Shown here: in pieces, positions 15,870 to 25,098 of the stretch
Numbering within the stretch: the stretch's first letter is position 1
How the letters are laid out: each line of letters starts with the position of its first letter
Source of the DNA: an uncultured Massilia sp.
Lineage (GTDB): Bacteria; Pseudomonadota; Gammaproteobacteria; Burkholderiales; Burkholderiaceae_D
NCBI RefSeq assembly: GCF_913773735.1
Contig: NZ_CAJYEB010000024.1
Coordinates: 18,434-82,433 of the forward strand
Direction: 5' to 3'
Length of the DNA stretch: 64,000 bases
The notes under the pieces: model-generated
Told to the model about the DNA's origin: nothing
The model's input: only the letters and a program-made list of their open reading frames with translations
Databases searched by the model: none
Position numbers and translations under genes: made by a program

Positions 15870-17912
15870 TTAAAAATTCTTGATGAGGGTAAGCCGGAAC
15901 GACCGCGATTCGATCGGATGGAAATGGATGTCCTCGCGCGCCTCCGCTTCGCCGCGCAATTGCGAAGCGTAGTAGTAGTCGATCGCCGAGACCTTGCGGT
16001 TGGTGAGGTTGAAGCCTTCCAGTTCCAGGCGCAGGTCCTTCGCCAGGCGGTAGCCGATGCGCCCGTTCAGCGTGGTGCTGGCCTGCGAGCGCACGCTATC
16101 GTCCTCGACCAGCGGACGCGGGCCGAAGTAGCGCAGGCGCAGCGCGCCTTCCCAGGCGCCCAGCTGGCTCACCGTCAGCGCCACCTGGCCCACGCCCTCG
16201 ACGGCGCCGGGGATGCGGTCCGCGCCCTCCGCCACGCCGCGCGAGCGGGCATGCGCGAAGGCGGCGTCGACGTCGACCGACAGCCATTTGAACGGCTTGT
16301 AGTAGTTCGAGAATTCGATGCCGTAGCGGCGGCTCGGCGGCCCTGCCTCGGTATTGCCGGCATCGCCGATATAGGTCAGCTCGGAGTCGAAGTCGAGGCG
16401 GTACAGCGAGATCGCGGTCTGGTTCTTCGGCACGATCTCGGTGCGCAGGCCGACTTCCATGCCGCGCGAGCGCACCAGGCCCGGGGTGCGCTCCACCGCG
16501 TCCAGCGTCTTCGGATCGACGGTCGCGACGGTGCCGCGCGCGTCGTTGCTGTGGAAGCCCGTGCCATAGTTGAAGTACAGCTCGGTGTCGCGCCACGGGC
16601 CGAGCGCGACGTTCAGCGACGGGCTCGCCAGCGCGTCGTCGGCCTTGCCGGAATTCTCCGGGCGGTCGCCGCGCACGCGGAAGTCGTAGCGGTCGGCGCG
16701 CAGGCCGACGGTGCTGCGCAGCCACGGCGTCCAGCGCGTCGCGTTCTCGATCCAGGCCGCGTAGCTGGTTTCGCGGATGTGGTCCTGGCGCGTGATGTCG
16801 AGCGGGCGCCGCGCCGCCGTGTGCAGCAGGGCGTTGAAGATATTGTCGCTCTGCGCCTGCGCGCCGACGGTGATGTCCGAACTCAGGGTGTCGCCGCGGT
16901 GCGCGTGCCAGGTGTGGATGGCGTTGACGCCGCTGGTGACGCGCCGGTCCGGCTGGGCGAACTGGTCGCCGTTCACCGGGTCGTCGAGAAAATAGGTGAA
17001 GTTCGACCACAGGTCGAGCTGGTTGCGGATCACGTAGGCATTCACCTTCGATGCCGTATCGGCCGTGGTGCGGCGCCATACGCCGGACAGGCTGTAGCGA
17101 TGGGCCTGGCCGCCGTCGGTCGGGTCCACCAGGCCGAAGCGGTCGATGCTGCCGTCGGCGACGGCGCGCGCGGGAATCTGGTCGGTCGCGTTCCACTTGC
17201 CGCGGTAGGCCATCGCCGTGACGGTCCAGCCGTTGTTGGCGTAGCCGCGGCTGTAGCGCAGCACGGCGTTCTGCTTGCGGTAATCGTCGCCGCGCGTGAA
17301 CGGGCCGTCGTTGTGCAGCAGTTCCAGCGCGTAGGTGAGGGCGCCGCCCCAGGCGTCCGTCGATGCCGCCAGCGCCGCGCGGCCGTAGCCGTTCTGGCCG
17401 CCGCTGAGGGTGGCCACGTTGCGCACCAGGCGGTTCGCGTACGTCACCGAGGCGCTGCCGGCCGAGGAAAAATCGCCGGTGCGCGGCGAGTACGGCCCCT
17501 TGCCGTAGTCCAGGCGCGCGGTCAGTTCCGGCATCAGGAAGTTCAGGTCGGTCCAGCCCTGGCCGTGCGCATGGCTGCGCTGGTTCACCGGCATGTCGTC
17601 GACGAAGGTGGCGAGGTCGGTGCCGTGGTCGAGGTTGAAGCCGCGCAGGTAGAACTGGTTGGCCTTGCCTTCCCCGCTGTGCTGGCTGGCGATCAGGCCG
17701 GGCGTGGCTTCCAGCAGCTCGCCGGGACGGTAGACGGTGCGCATCTCCAGTTCCTTCTGGCTGACGCTGCCGGCGTTGGCGGAATCGGCGATGCCCAGCA
17801 TGCTGCTGCGCGCGCCCTCGACCAGCACGCGCTGGATCACGGGGTCGTCGGCAAGGGCAGGGGCGTGGATGAACAGCGCGGCCAGCGCGCAGGGAATGAT
17901 ACGTAATTGCAT
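15870..17912 (-). CDS. TonB-dependent outer-membrane receptor
   Basis: A 680-residue receptor that imports a ligand across the outer membrane using TonB energy. It has a signal peptide (MQLRIIPCALAALFIHAPALA), a plug domain (RPGELLEATPGLIASQHSGE, NQFYLRGFNLDHGTDLATFV, MPVNQRSHAHGQG) and a 22-strand-type barrel with the usual aromatic C-terminal strand ending LTLIKNF. It is followed two bases upstream in transcription order by a DUF6702 gene and then M1 peptidases, all on one strand, so uptake and processing of a peptide-like ligand is a reasonable inference. It lacks carboxypeptidase-like or STN extensions. Confidence 0.93.
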   Translation of the reverse strand: MQLRIIPCALAALFIHAPALADDPVIQRVLVEGARSSMLGIADSANAGSVSQKELEMRTVYRPGELLEATPGLIASQHSGEGKANQFYLRGFNLDHGTDLATFVDDMPVNQRSHAHGQGWTDLNFLMPELTARLDYGKGPYSPRTGDFSSAGSASVTYANRLVRNVATLSGGQNGYGRAALAASTDAWGGALTYALELLHNDGPFTRGDDYRKQNAVLRYSRGYANNGWTVTAMAYRGKWNATDQIPARAVADGSIDRFGLVDPTDGGQAHRYSLSGVWRRTTADTASKVNAYVIRNQLDLWSNFTYFLDDPVNGDQFAQPDRRVTSGVNAIHTWHAHRGDTLSSDITVGAQAQSDNIFNALLHTAARRPLDITRQDHIRETSYAAWIENATRWTPWLRSTVGLRADRYDFRVRGDRPENSGKADDALASPSLNVALGPWRDTELYFNYGTGFHSNDARGTVATVDPKTLDAVERTPGLVRSRGMEVGLRTEIVPKNQTAISLYRLDFDSELTYIGDAGNTEAGPPSRRYGIEFSNYYKPFKWLSVDVDAAFAHARSRGVAEGADRIPGAVEGVGQVALTVSQLGAWEGALRLRYFGPRPLVEDDSVRSQASTTLNGRIGYRLAKDLRLELEGFNLTNRKVSAIDYYYASQLRGEAEAREDIHFHPIESRSFRLTLIKNF

Positions 17913-17913
17913 G

Positions 17914-18411
17914 TCAGCGGATCGGAAGTTCGGTACGGTTCGCGGTGAAGGCGAAGGTGCGCAGGTCGCCGCCCGCGCTGAAGTTGACGGTGTTGACCTG
18001 GTCCGGCAGGAAGTCGACCAGCACGGCGTTGTGGATGAGCGCGACCCGCTCGGCGGGCGTGCGCGCGGCTTCCTGGAAGATCGTCACGCTGTCGGTGTCG
18101 ACGGTGACGCCGACCCAGTCCAGGGCGATGCGCTTGCCGTCCTTGTCGGCCAGCCAGAACAGCTTCTCGACGTACTTGCGCAGCACGGCCTGGTCGTCCG
18201 GGTTGGACAGGTCGAACTGCTGCTGGTACAGGTTGGCCAGCAGCGCCTCGACGTCGTGCGCCATGTAGGTATGCACGACCTCGAGGTTGCCCGTATGCGC
18301 GTTGAAGCTGATGTCGGCGATGCCGGCATGGAAGCGGTGCGCCGGCGCGAGCGGGCTCGCGCCGGCAAGCAGCGCGGCCAGCGCGGCGTGCAACAGGGTG
18401 CGGCGCCGCAT
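17914..18411 (-). CDS. DUF6702 family exported protein
   Basis: 165 residues with a Tat-like or Sec signal (MRRRTLLHAALAALLAGASP) and a small beta-rich domain (HAGIADISFNAHTGNLEVVH, KYVEKLFWLADKDGKRIALD). The family has no established function. In other phyla it also tends to sit beside M1 peptidases and TonB receptors. The start is the ATG whose A is the last base of the preceding peptidase stop (TGATG), indicating translational coupling; a GTG one codon earlier is less likely. It lies between the M1 peptidase (upstream) and the receptor (downstream). Confidence 0.75.
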   Translation of the reverse strand: MRRRTLLHAALAALLAGASPLAPAHRFHAGIADISFNAHTGNLEVVHTYMAHDVEALLANLYQQQFDLSNPDDQAVLRKYVEKLFWLADKDGKRIALDWVGVTVDTDSVTIFQEAARTPAERVALIHNAVLVDFLPDQVNTVNFSAGGDLRTFAFTANRTELPIR

Positions 18412-20840
18412 CACTCGACCGCCTTGCCCGCCTCGACGGCCTGTTCGGCGGCCCTGGCGGCTTCCTTGGGATCCTTCTTCGGCTTCAGCTTCTCGGCGTA
18501 GTCCTTCATCATGTCATCCTGTGCCTGCTTCGACTTGAACAGCTCGAGGCGCGTCGGCACCGCCTTGCGCGGCCAGCTGTTGTTGAACGTGTCGATGTCG
18601 GCGGTTTCCAGGTACGGGTCCTGGACCAGGCCGACCATCGGCTCGTCGGTGACGATCAGCTTGGTGATCTTCCTGGGAGAGTAACGCCAGACTTCGGCCG
18701 GGATGCGTTCGATATATTTCTTGCCGCTTTGCAGCTGGATTTCCAGCACCAGCGGCATGACGAGGCCGCCCAGGTTCGAGAAGTCGACCAGGTACAGGTG
18801 CTTGCCTTCCTTGAGCAGCGCCTTTTCCCAATCCTCCAGGCCGTCGACCGTCTCGGTATAGCGGTTGCGGTCCTTGTTGGTGACGGTGAAGTCGTCGTGC
18901 GCGTTGTAGAAGTCCTTCAGCTCCGGGTGCGCATCGACGCGGCGCGGCAGCGTCCCCTGGTTGCGCTGGTCGGTGACCGAGACCGGCTGGGCGTCCTTCT
19001 GCGCGCGCTGCCAGGCCTTTTCCGTTTCCGGATCCTTCGAGCCGACCGTGTATTCGGTGATGCCGTCCACGCTGATGTCGACCGCGTCGGTGGTGTAGAA
19101 CCAGCCGCGCCAGAACCAGTCGAGGTCCGTGCCCGAGGCGTCTTCCATGGTGCGGAAGAAGTCGGCCGGGGTCGGGCGCTTGAACTTCCAGCGCTGGGCG
19201 TATTCCTTGAAGGCGAAGTCGAACAGTTCGCGGCCCAGCACCGTCTCGCGCAGGATGTTCAGCGCCGTGGCCGGCTTGGCATAGGCGTTGCCGCCGCGGT
19301 TGGTCACGGATTCGGAATTCGTCATGATCGGCTGCTGGTTGCGGCTCTTCATGTAGTCGACGATGTTGCGCGCTTCGCCGCGGCGCGACGGGTAGTGTTC
19401 TTCCCAGCGCTGCTCGGCCAGGAACTGCATGAAGGAGTTCAGGCCTTCGTCCATCCAGGTCCACTGGCGCTCGTCCGAGTTGACGATCATCGGGAAGTAG
19501 TTGTGGCCGACCTCGTGGATGATCACGCTGATCAGGCCGTACTTGACGTTCTTCGGATAGGTCAGCGCGCCGGTCTTCTTGTCCTTGGTGGGGCGGCCGC
19601 CGTTGAACGAGATCATCGGGTATTCCATGCCGCCGACCGGGCCGTTCACCGAGATCGCCACCGGATACGGGTAGTCGAACGAGTAGGTGTTATAGCTGTC
19701 GATCGTGTGGATGATGGCCTGGGTCGAATACTTTTCCCACAGCGGATTGCCTTCCTTCGGGTAGTAGGACATGGCCAGCACGTCGGTCCCGCCCTTCTTG
19801 AAGCCCTGCGCGTCCCAGATGAACTTGCGGCTAGTGGCGAAGGCGAAGTCGCGCACGTTGTCCGCCTTGAAGCGCCAGGTCTTGCTGGCCGTCGCGCGCC
19901 GCTTCTCGTTGGCCTCGGCCTCGGCCTGGGTGACGATCATGACCGGCTGCGCGGCCGTGCGCGCGCGCGCCAGGCGCTCGCGCTGGGCGCCCGTCAGCAC
20001 CGCGTCCGGGTTCTGCAGCACGCCGGTGGCGGCGACGATGTGGTCGGCCGGCACCGTGATCTCGACCTCGTAGTCGCCGAACTCCAGCGTGAACTCGCCG
20101 TCGCCCAGGTACTGCTTGTTCTGCCAGCCGTGGGCGTCGTAGTAGGCGGCCATGCGCGGGAAGAACTGGGCGATCTCGAACAGGTCGTTGTTGTCCTGGC
20201 CCTCCTTGTCGAAGCGCTCGAAGCCCATGCGCCGGCCCAGCACGTTCGTCTCGGGCACGTTGAAGCTCCACGCCATCTCGAACGCGAAGCGCTGGCCGGG
20301 CTTGAGGGGCTGCGGCAGGTCGATGCGCATCATCGTCTTGTTGATCGCGTGGGCCAGCGGACGGCCGGACGTGTCGGTCACGCGGGCGACCTTGAAGCCG
20401 CCGTCGAACTTGCGGCTCTCGACCAGGAAGCGCGCCGCCTCGAAGTTCAGGCCGGCCTGTCCGCCGGGCGTGGCGGCGGTGCGCCAGGCATCGCGCGACG
20501 GGTAGCTCGAGATGTTGCGGTTGTCGGAATCCGCGCGGAACATGTTCTGGTCGAGCTGGATCCACAGGTAGTGCAGCGTGTCCGGCGAATTGTTGTGGTA
20601 GGTGACCGTCTCGCTGCCGCTCACGGCGCGCTTCGCCTCGTCCAGCGTGACGCGGATGCGGTAGTCGGCGCGCTGCTGCCAGTAGGCGTGGCCCGGGGCG
20701 CCGGAGGCGGTGCGGGTCTCGGTCGGGGTGGGGAGCAGCTCGTCGAGCTGGCGGAACTTGTCGTCGAAGGCCTGGGCGGCGGCATTGCTCAGGGAGGACG
20801 CCAGGGTCAGGGCGGCGAGGGCGATCGGGAGGTGTTTCAT
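18411..20840 (-). CDS. M1-family zinc metallopeptidase (paralogue 1)
   Basis: 809 residues; signal peptide (MKHLPIALAALTLASSLSNAAA), so periplasmic. The zinc motif HEVGH is at residues 442-446 with the third ligand glutamate 19 residues later (WMDEGLNSF), the M1 spacing. The substrate-recognition GAMEN-like motif is GPVGGMEYPM. The N-terminal beta-saddle has YRIRVTLDEAKRAVSGSETV. The C-terminal part ends in a Lys/Glu/Ala-rich coil. It is very similar over its whole length to the next gene upstream. Its stop overlaps the DUF6702 start. It presumably trims peptides imported by the receptor or released in the periplasm. Confidence 0.93.
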   Translation of the reverse strand: MKHLPIALAALTLASSLSNAAAQAFDDKFRQLDELLPTPTETRTASGAPGHAYWQQRADYRIRVTLDEAKRAVSGSETVTYHNNSPDTLHYLWIQLDQNMFRADSDNRNISSYPSRDAWRTAATPGGQAGLNFEAARFLVESRKFDGGFKVARVTDTSGRPLAHAINKTMMRIDLPQPLKPGQRFAFEMAWSFNVPETNVLGRRMGFERFDKEGQDNNDLFEIAQFFPRMAAYYDAHGWQNKQYLGDGEFTLEFGDYEVEITVPADHIVAATGVLQNPDAVLTGAQRERLARARTAAQPVMIVTQAEAEANEKRRATASKTWRFKADNVRDFAFATSRKFIWDAQGFKKGGTDVLAMSYYPKEGNPLWEKYSTQAIIHTIDSYNTYSFDYPYPVAISVNGPVGGMEYPMISFNGGRPTKDKKTGALTYPKNVKYGLISVIIHEVGHNYFPMIVNSDERQWTWMDEGLNSFMQFLAEQRWEEHYPSRRGEARNIVDYMKSRNQQPIMTNSESVTNRGGNAYAKPATALNILRETVLGRELFDFAFKEYAQRWKFKRPTPADFFRTMEDASGTDLDWFWRGWFYTTDAVDISVDGITEYTVGSKDPETEKAWQRAQKDAQPVSVTDQRNQGTLPRRVDAHPELKDFYNAHDDFTVTNKDRNRYTETVDGLEDWEKALLKEGKHLYLVDFSNLGGLVMPLVLEIQLQSGKKYIERIPAEVWRYSPRKITKLIVTDEPMVGLVQDPYLETADIDTFNNSWPRKAVPTRLELFKSKQAQDDMMKDYAEKLKPKKDPKEAARAAEQAVEAGKAVE

Positions 20841-20867
20841 GTGGGCTTGATGGAGGAAAACAGCAGC

Positions 20868-21044
20868 GGGTGGGCACGGTGGCGCACCCTACGGTGTTGC
20901 AAAAGTTCGTAGGGTGGACGGGTTCCCCGTCCACGCGGTGATACGCGCCGTGCGATCCCTCGATAAGGAAAACGACGCCGCATCAGACATATCGGCCATG
21001 CCGACGACGGTCGAACGCGTGGACGGGAGACCCGTCCACCCTAC
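20868..21044. repeat. Three dispersed-repeat copies between the two M1 peptidase genes
   Basis: A degenerate reverse copy ending CGCACCCTAC, a forward copy (GTAGGGTGGACGGGTTCCCCGTCCACGCGG) and a reverse copy (GTGGACGGGAGACCCGTCCACCCTAC) fill most of the 213-base gap. The forward and last copies face each other about 70 bases apart and can pair over more than 20 bases. Confidence 0.8.
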
Positions 21045-21053
21045 GCGATGCGC

Positions 21054-23441
21054 TTACTCGGTCTTCTGGGCTTCGGTGTCCGCGGCCTTGTCCTTGGCGG
21101 CGTCCTTGGTCTTCAGCTTCTCGTTGAAGTCCTTCATCATGTCGGGCTGGGCGCGCGAGGTCTTGAACAGCTCCAGGCGCGACGGGGTCGCCTTGCGCGG
21201 CCAGCTGTTGTTGCTGACGTCGGTATCGGCGGTTTCCCAGTACGGGTCCTGGGTCAGGCCGACCATCGGCTCGTCGGTGACGATCAGCTTGGTGATCTTC
21301 TTCGGCGAGTAGCGCCAGACTTCGGCCGGAATGCGTTCGATGGTCTTCTTGCCGCTCTGCAGCTGGATCTCCAGCACCAGCGGGGTCACGAGGCCGCCCA
21401 GGTTCGAGAAGTCGACCAGGTACAGGTGCTTGCCTTCCTTGAGCAGCGCCTTTTCCCAGTCCTCCAGGCCCTCGACCGTCTCGGTGTAGCGGTTGCGGTC
21501 CTTGTTGGTGACGGTGAAGTCGTCATGCTCGTTGTAGAAGTCCTTCAGCTCCGGATGCGCATCGACGCGGCGCGGCAGCGTGCCCTGGTTGCGCTGGTCG
21601 GTGATCGAGACCGGCTCGGCGTCCTTCTGGGCGCGCTTCCAGGCCTTTTCCACTTCCGGATCCTTGGAACCGATCGTGTATTCGGTGATGCCGTCCACGC
21701 TCACGTCCACCGCGTCGGTGGTGTAGAACCAGCCGCGCCAGAACCAGTCGAGGTCCGTGCCCGAGGCGTCTTCCATGGTGCGGAAGAAGTCGGCCGGGGT
21801 CGGGCGCTTGAATTTCCAGCGGCGCGCGTATTCCTTGAACGCGAAGTCGAACAGTTCGCGGCCCAGCACAGTCTCGCGCAGCACGATCAGCGCGGCGGTC
21901 GGCTTGGCGTAGGCGTTGTTGCCGAACTGGAGGACCGATTCCGAGTTGGTCATGATGGGCACCTGGTTACGGCTCTTCATGTACTCGGCGATCACGCGCG
22001 GCTCGCCGCGCGACTGCGGATAGTGCTCTTCCCAGGCCTGCTCGGCCAGGTACTGCACGAAGGAGTTCAGGCCCTCGTCCATCCAGGTCCACTGGCGCTC
22101 GTCCGAGTTGATGATCATCGGATAGTAGTTGTGGCCCACCTCGTGGATGATCACGCTGATCAGGCCGTACTTGGTGCGCTTGGAATAGGTGATCTCGCCG
22201 GTCTTCTTGTCCTTGGTCGGACGCGGGCCGTTGAACGAGATCATCGGGTATTCCATGCCGCCGACCGGGCCGTTCACCGAGATCGCCACCGGGTACGGGT
22301 AGTCGAAGGAATACTTGTTGTACTCGTTGATGGTGTGGATGATCGACTGGGTCGAGTACTGGCCCCACAGCGGGTTGCCCTCCTTCGGGTAGTAGGACAT
22401 CGCCAGCACGTCGGTGTCGCCCTTCTTGTAGCCCTGCGCGTCCCAGATGAATTTGCGGCTCGACGCGAACGCGAAGTCGCGCACGTTCCTGGCCTTGAAG
22501 TGCCAGGTCCTGGTGCCGCTCGCACGGGTCTTTTCCTTGGCTTCGGCTTCGGCCTGCGTGACGATGACGACCGGCTTGGCGGCCGTGCGCGCCTGCTTCA
22601 GGCGGTCGCGCTGGGCCGCGCTCAGGACGTCGCCCGGGTTCTGCAGTTCGCCGGTGGAGGCGACCACGTGGTCGGCCGGCACGGTCACCTGCACGTCGTA
22701 GTCGCCGAATTCCAGCGTGAATTCGCCCGAGCCCAGGAACTGCTTGTGCTGCCAGCCGTACACGTCGTAGTAGGCGGCCATGCGCGGGAACCACTGGGCG
22801 ATCTCGAACAGGTCGTTCTTGTCGTCGAATTTCTCGTAGCCCGAGCGGCCGCCCAGGATCTTCGACTCGGTGATGTTGTAGCTCCAGTCGATGCCGAAGG
22901 CCAGGCGCTGGCCGGGCTTGAGGGGCTGCGGCAGGTCGATGCGCATCATCGTCTTGTTGATGACGAAGTGCAGGGGGCGGCCGCTGCCGTCCTTGACTGC
23001 CTTGATGTCGAAGCCGCCCGGGAACGTGCGCGCCTCCAGGGTCGTGCGCAGGGCGTCGAACTTCACGCCGGTTTCCGGCGTCTGGCCTTTCCAGGCGTCG
23101 CGCGAGGGCAGGATGGCCGTGGTGCGGGCATCCGAGCCCGGCTTGTAGATGTTCTGGTCGAGCTGCACCCACAGGTAGGTGAGGGTGTCGGGCGAATTGT
23201 TGTGATACGTGATCGTCTCGGAACCGGTGATCGTGCGCTTGTCCTCGTCCAGCGCGACGCGGATCGCGTAGTCGGCCCGCTGCTGCCAGTAGGCATGGCC
23301 CGGGGCGCCGGAAGCGGTACGGATCGTCGTCGGAGTCGGAAGCAATTCGTCGAGCTGGCGGAACTTGTCGTCGAAAGGTTCTGCCGCGATTGCAGTCATC
23401 GTGAAGCACAGTGCTGCCAGGCCGATCGGCAAACGTATCAT
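21054..23441 (-). CDS. M1-family zinc metallopeptidase (paralogue 2)
   Basis: 795 residues with signal peptide (MIRLPIGLAALCFTMTAIAA). HEVGH at residues 433-437 and the downstream glutamate in WMDEGLNSF complete the zinc site; GPVGGMEYPM is the GAMEN-like motif. Long identical blocks with the downstream paralogue (FDDKFRQLDELLPTPT, ASGAPGHAYWQQRADY, PTPADFFRTMEDASG) show a tandem duplication, while the N-terminal saddle and the C-terminal tails differ. Transcription starts in the AT-rich gap upstream, which holds a perfect inverted repeat. It heads the receptor/DUF6702/peptidase cluster, although repeats in the gap may separate transcription units. Confidence 0.93.
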   Translation of the reverse strand: MIRLPIGLAALCFTMTAIAAEPFDDKFRQLDELLPTPTTIRTASGAPGHAYWQQRADYAIRVALDEDKRTITGSETITYHNNSPDTLTYLWVQLDQNIYKPGSDARTTAILPSRDAWKGQTPETGVKFDALRTTLEARTFPGGFDIKAVKDGSGRPLHFVINKTMMRIDLPQPLKPGQRLAFGIDWSYNITESKILGGRSGYEKFDDKNDLFEIAQWFPRMAAYYDVYGWQHKQFLGSGEFTLEFGDYDVQVTVPADHVVASTGELQNPGDVLSAAQRDRLKQARTAAKPVVIVTQAEAEAKEKTRASGTRTWHFKARNVRDFAFASSRKFIWDAQGYKKGDTDVLAMSYYPKEGNPLWGQYSTQSIIHTINEYNKYSFDYPYPVAISVNGPVGGMEYPMISFNGPRPTKDKKTGEITYSKRTKYGLISVIIHEVGHNYYPMIINSDERQWTWMDEGLNSFVQYLAEQAWEEHYPQSRGEPRVIAEYMKSRNQVPIMTNSESVLQFGNNAYAKPTAALIVLRETVLGRELFDFAFKEYARRWKFKRPTPADFFRTMEDASGTDLDWFWRGWFYTTDAVDVSVDGITEYTIGSKDPEVEKAWKRAQKDAEPVSITDQRNQGTLPRRVDAHPELKDFYNEHDDFTVTNKDRNRYTETVEGLEDWEKALLKEGKHLYLVDFSNLGGLVTPLVLEIQLQSGKKTIERIPAEVWRYSPKKITKLIVTDEPMVGLTQDPYWETADTDVSNNSWPRKATPSRLELFKTSRAQPDMMKDFNEKLKTKDAAKDKAADTEAQKTE

Positions 23442-23814
23442 ATCTACCCTGTATTTATGGTTGAAATAAAGAAAATATTCTAGTCTTGCCTCCCAAAAAT
23501 AAGCATCTTGATTTGTAACAAGGCTGTTACAAATAACCCGTGCTAGTGAAAAGCGAATTTTTTCGGTACGCGGCGGCGATCGACAAACTTATATATGTCT
23601 ATACCACCCGAATTTGTTGCTTTTTGGATACGCTCACCGTGGCGATATTGCTACTAACAAGTATTTGCCACGTTGACCACTTATAAGTAAACGTTGCCCG
23701 ATTATAATTTTTCGTCTGATAAGACACGCCAAGGTATTTTCTTTATAGCAATAGTCTTATACTACTGAAATCGTCATTGCATAGTTGATACGCCGAGCGG
23801 CGTGAGGGAAAAGG
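23442..23814. other. AT-rich divergent promoter region (M1 peptidase / GGDEF gene)
   Basis: 373 bases, clearly more AT-rich than the surroundings, without a gene. It holds a perfect 10-bp inverted repeat (listed separately), a 10-bp palindrome ACTTATAAGT (23679-23688) and many TATA-like stretches (TTATATATG, GATTATAATTT, TTATACTAC) suitable as -10 boxes in both directions. The GGDEF ribosome-binding site GAGGGAAAAGG closes it. Confidence 0.6.
23511..23534. promoter_or_regulatory. Perfect inverted repeat ATTTGTAACA-AGGC-TGTTACAAAT
   Basis: 10-bp arms, 4-base centre, located 70 bases upstream of the M1 peptidase start and about 280 bases before the GGDEF gene. With no T-run it reads as an operator for a dimeric regulator rather than a terminator. 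No cognate regulator is identifiable nearby. Confidence 0.5.
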
Positions 23815-25020
23815 ATGGATGCGTTCACACTCGTCGTGGCCGCCGCACTGGCGAGCACGATCATGGCCGGCAGCATGGTCCTCCTGTATCTCGCCAGCTC
23901 GCGCCAGGTGTGCCTGCTCGACTGGACGCTGGCCGGCGCGTTCTTTGCGGCCAGCAATATCATCGCCGCCGTGTCCATGCATGGCGGCATCGCCCATCCC
24001 CTCGTCCCCGGCCTCGGCAATACCCTGCACCTGGCAGGCCAGTTCGGCATGCTCGCCGGCGTGCGCCGCCACCTGCGCCTCAAGGCCGGCTGGGGCGCCT
24101 TCGCCGTCCTGGCGGCGCTGGTGCTGGCCGCGCACACGCTGACCTTCATCCAGGCATCGGTACTGCATCGCATGACGCTGATGGGACCGCTCATCACCGC
24201 CATCAACCTCGGCACCGCCTGGCTGTTGTGGCACCGCAGCGACGGGGCGGGGCGCGTGGCCTACGTGCCGCTGATCGTCCTGGAACTGTTGTCGGCGCTG
24301 CAGATGGCGGTGCGCAACGGCCTCGTGATCTTCTACGACGGGCAGCTCCCGGGCGGCCTGGGCGGCCAGTTCCTGCAGACGAGCGGCGCGCTGTCGATGC
24401 TGGTGTTCCTGTCGTTCGGCGCGATGTCGTGCGCGCTGATCGTGGCCCAGCAGCAGACGCTGGCGCTGCGCCGCGCCTCGCTGACCGATGCGCTGACCGG
24501 CTGGCTGAACCGGCGCGCGCTGCACGACATCGCCACGCGCGAATTCCGCCGCTGCCGCCGCACCGGCGCCCCGGTCCATTTCATCACCTTCGACGTCGAC
24601 CATTTCAAGGCCATCAACGACCGCCACGGCCACGGTGTGGGCGATGCCGCGATCTGCCACATCACCACGCTGTCGGCCGGCGTGCTGCGCGGCTACGACG
24701 CCCTGTTCCGCATCGGCGGCGAGGAATTCGCGGTGCTGCTGGCCGGCGCCGCGCCGGACGCCGTGCGCGGCATCGCCGAGCGCCTGCGCGAACTGGTGGC
24801 GCATGCGCCGCTGGTCGCCGACGGCCACGTGGTGCCGATGACGATCAGCGTGGGCGTCGCCGCGCTGGCGTCGTCCGACCAGAAATGGGAAGACATCCTG
24901 CGCCGCGCCGACGAGGCGCTGTACCACGCCAAGCAGCATGGCCGCAACCGGGTCAGCGTGCACGGACGCGACGTGCCGGAGCGCGGTCAGGTGTTGCGGT
25001 TGCAGGTGGTGGGGGCCTGA
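23815..25020 (+). CDS. Membrane diguanylate cyclase (GGDEF)
   Basis: 401 residues that would make cyclic-di-GMP from two GTP. About six hydrophobic helices occupy residues 1-220, with no recognisable periplasmic sensor domain. The GGDEF domain follows (LTDALTGWLNRRAL, FDVDHFKAINDRHGHGVGD) with an active-site GGEEF at 301-305. An intact inhibitory I-site RGYD lies at 292-295, five residues upstream, so product feedback inhibition is expected. The end (RADEALYHAKQHGRNRV) is typical. Single gene; the minus-strand dioxygenase converges on it. Confidence 0.94.
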   Translation: MDAFTLVVAAALASTIMAGSMVLLYLASSRQVCLLDWTLAGAFFAASNIIAAVSMHGGIAHPLVPGLGNTLHLAGQFGMLAGVRRHLRLKAGWGAFAVLAALVLAAHTLTFIQASVLHRMTLMGPLITAINLGTAWLLWHRSDGAGRVAYVPLIVLELLSALQMAVRNGLVIFYDGQLPGGLGGQFLQTSGALSMLVFLSFGAMSCALIVAQQQTLALRRASLTDALTGWLNRRALHDIATREFRRCRRTGAPVHFITFDVDHFKAINDRHGHGVGDAAICHITTLSAGVLRGYDALFRIGGEEFAVLLAGAAPDAVRGIAERLRELVAHAPLVADGHVVPMTISVGVAALASSDQKWEDILRRADEALYHAKQHGRNRVSVHGRDVPERGQVLRLQVVGA

Positions 25021-25098
25021 CGCCGGGCAGCCGCGCCGCGGCGCCGGCCGGGTACCGGCGCGCGCAGGGCGGCCGCCGGCACGGCATTGCGCTTGCGC

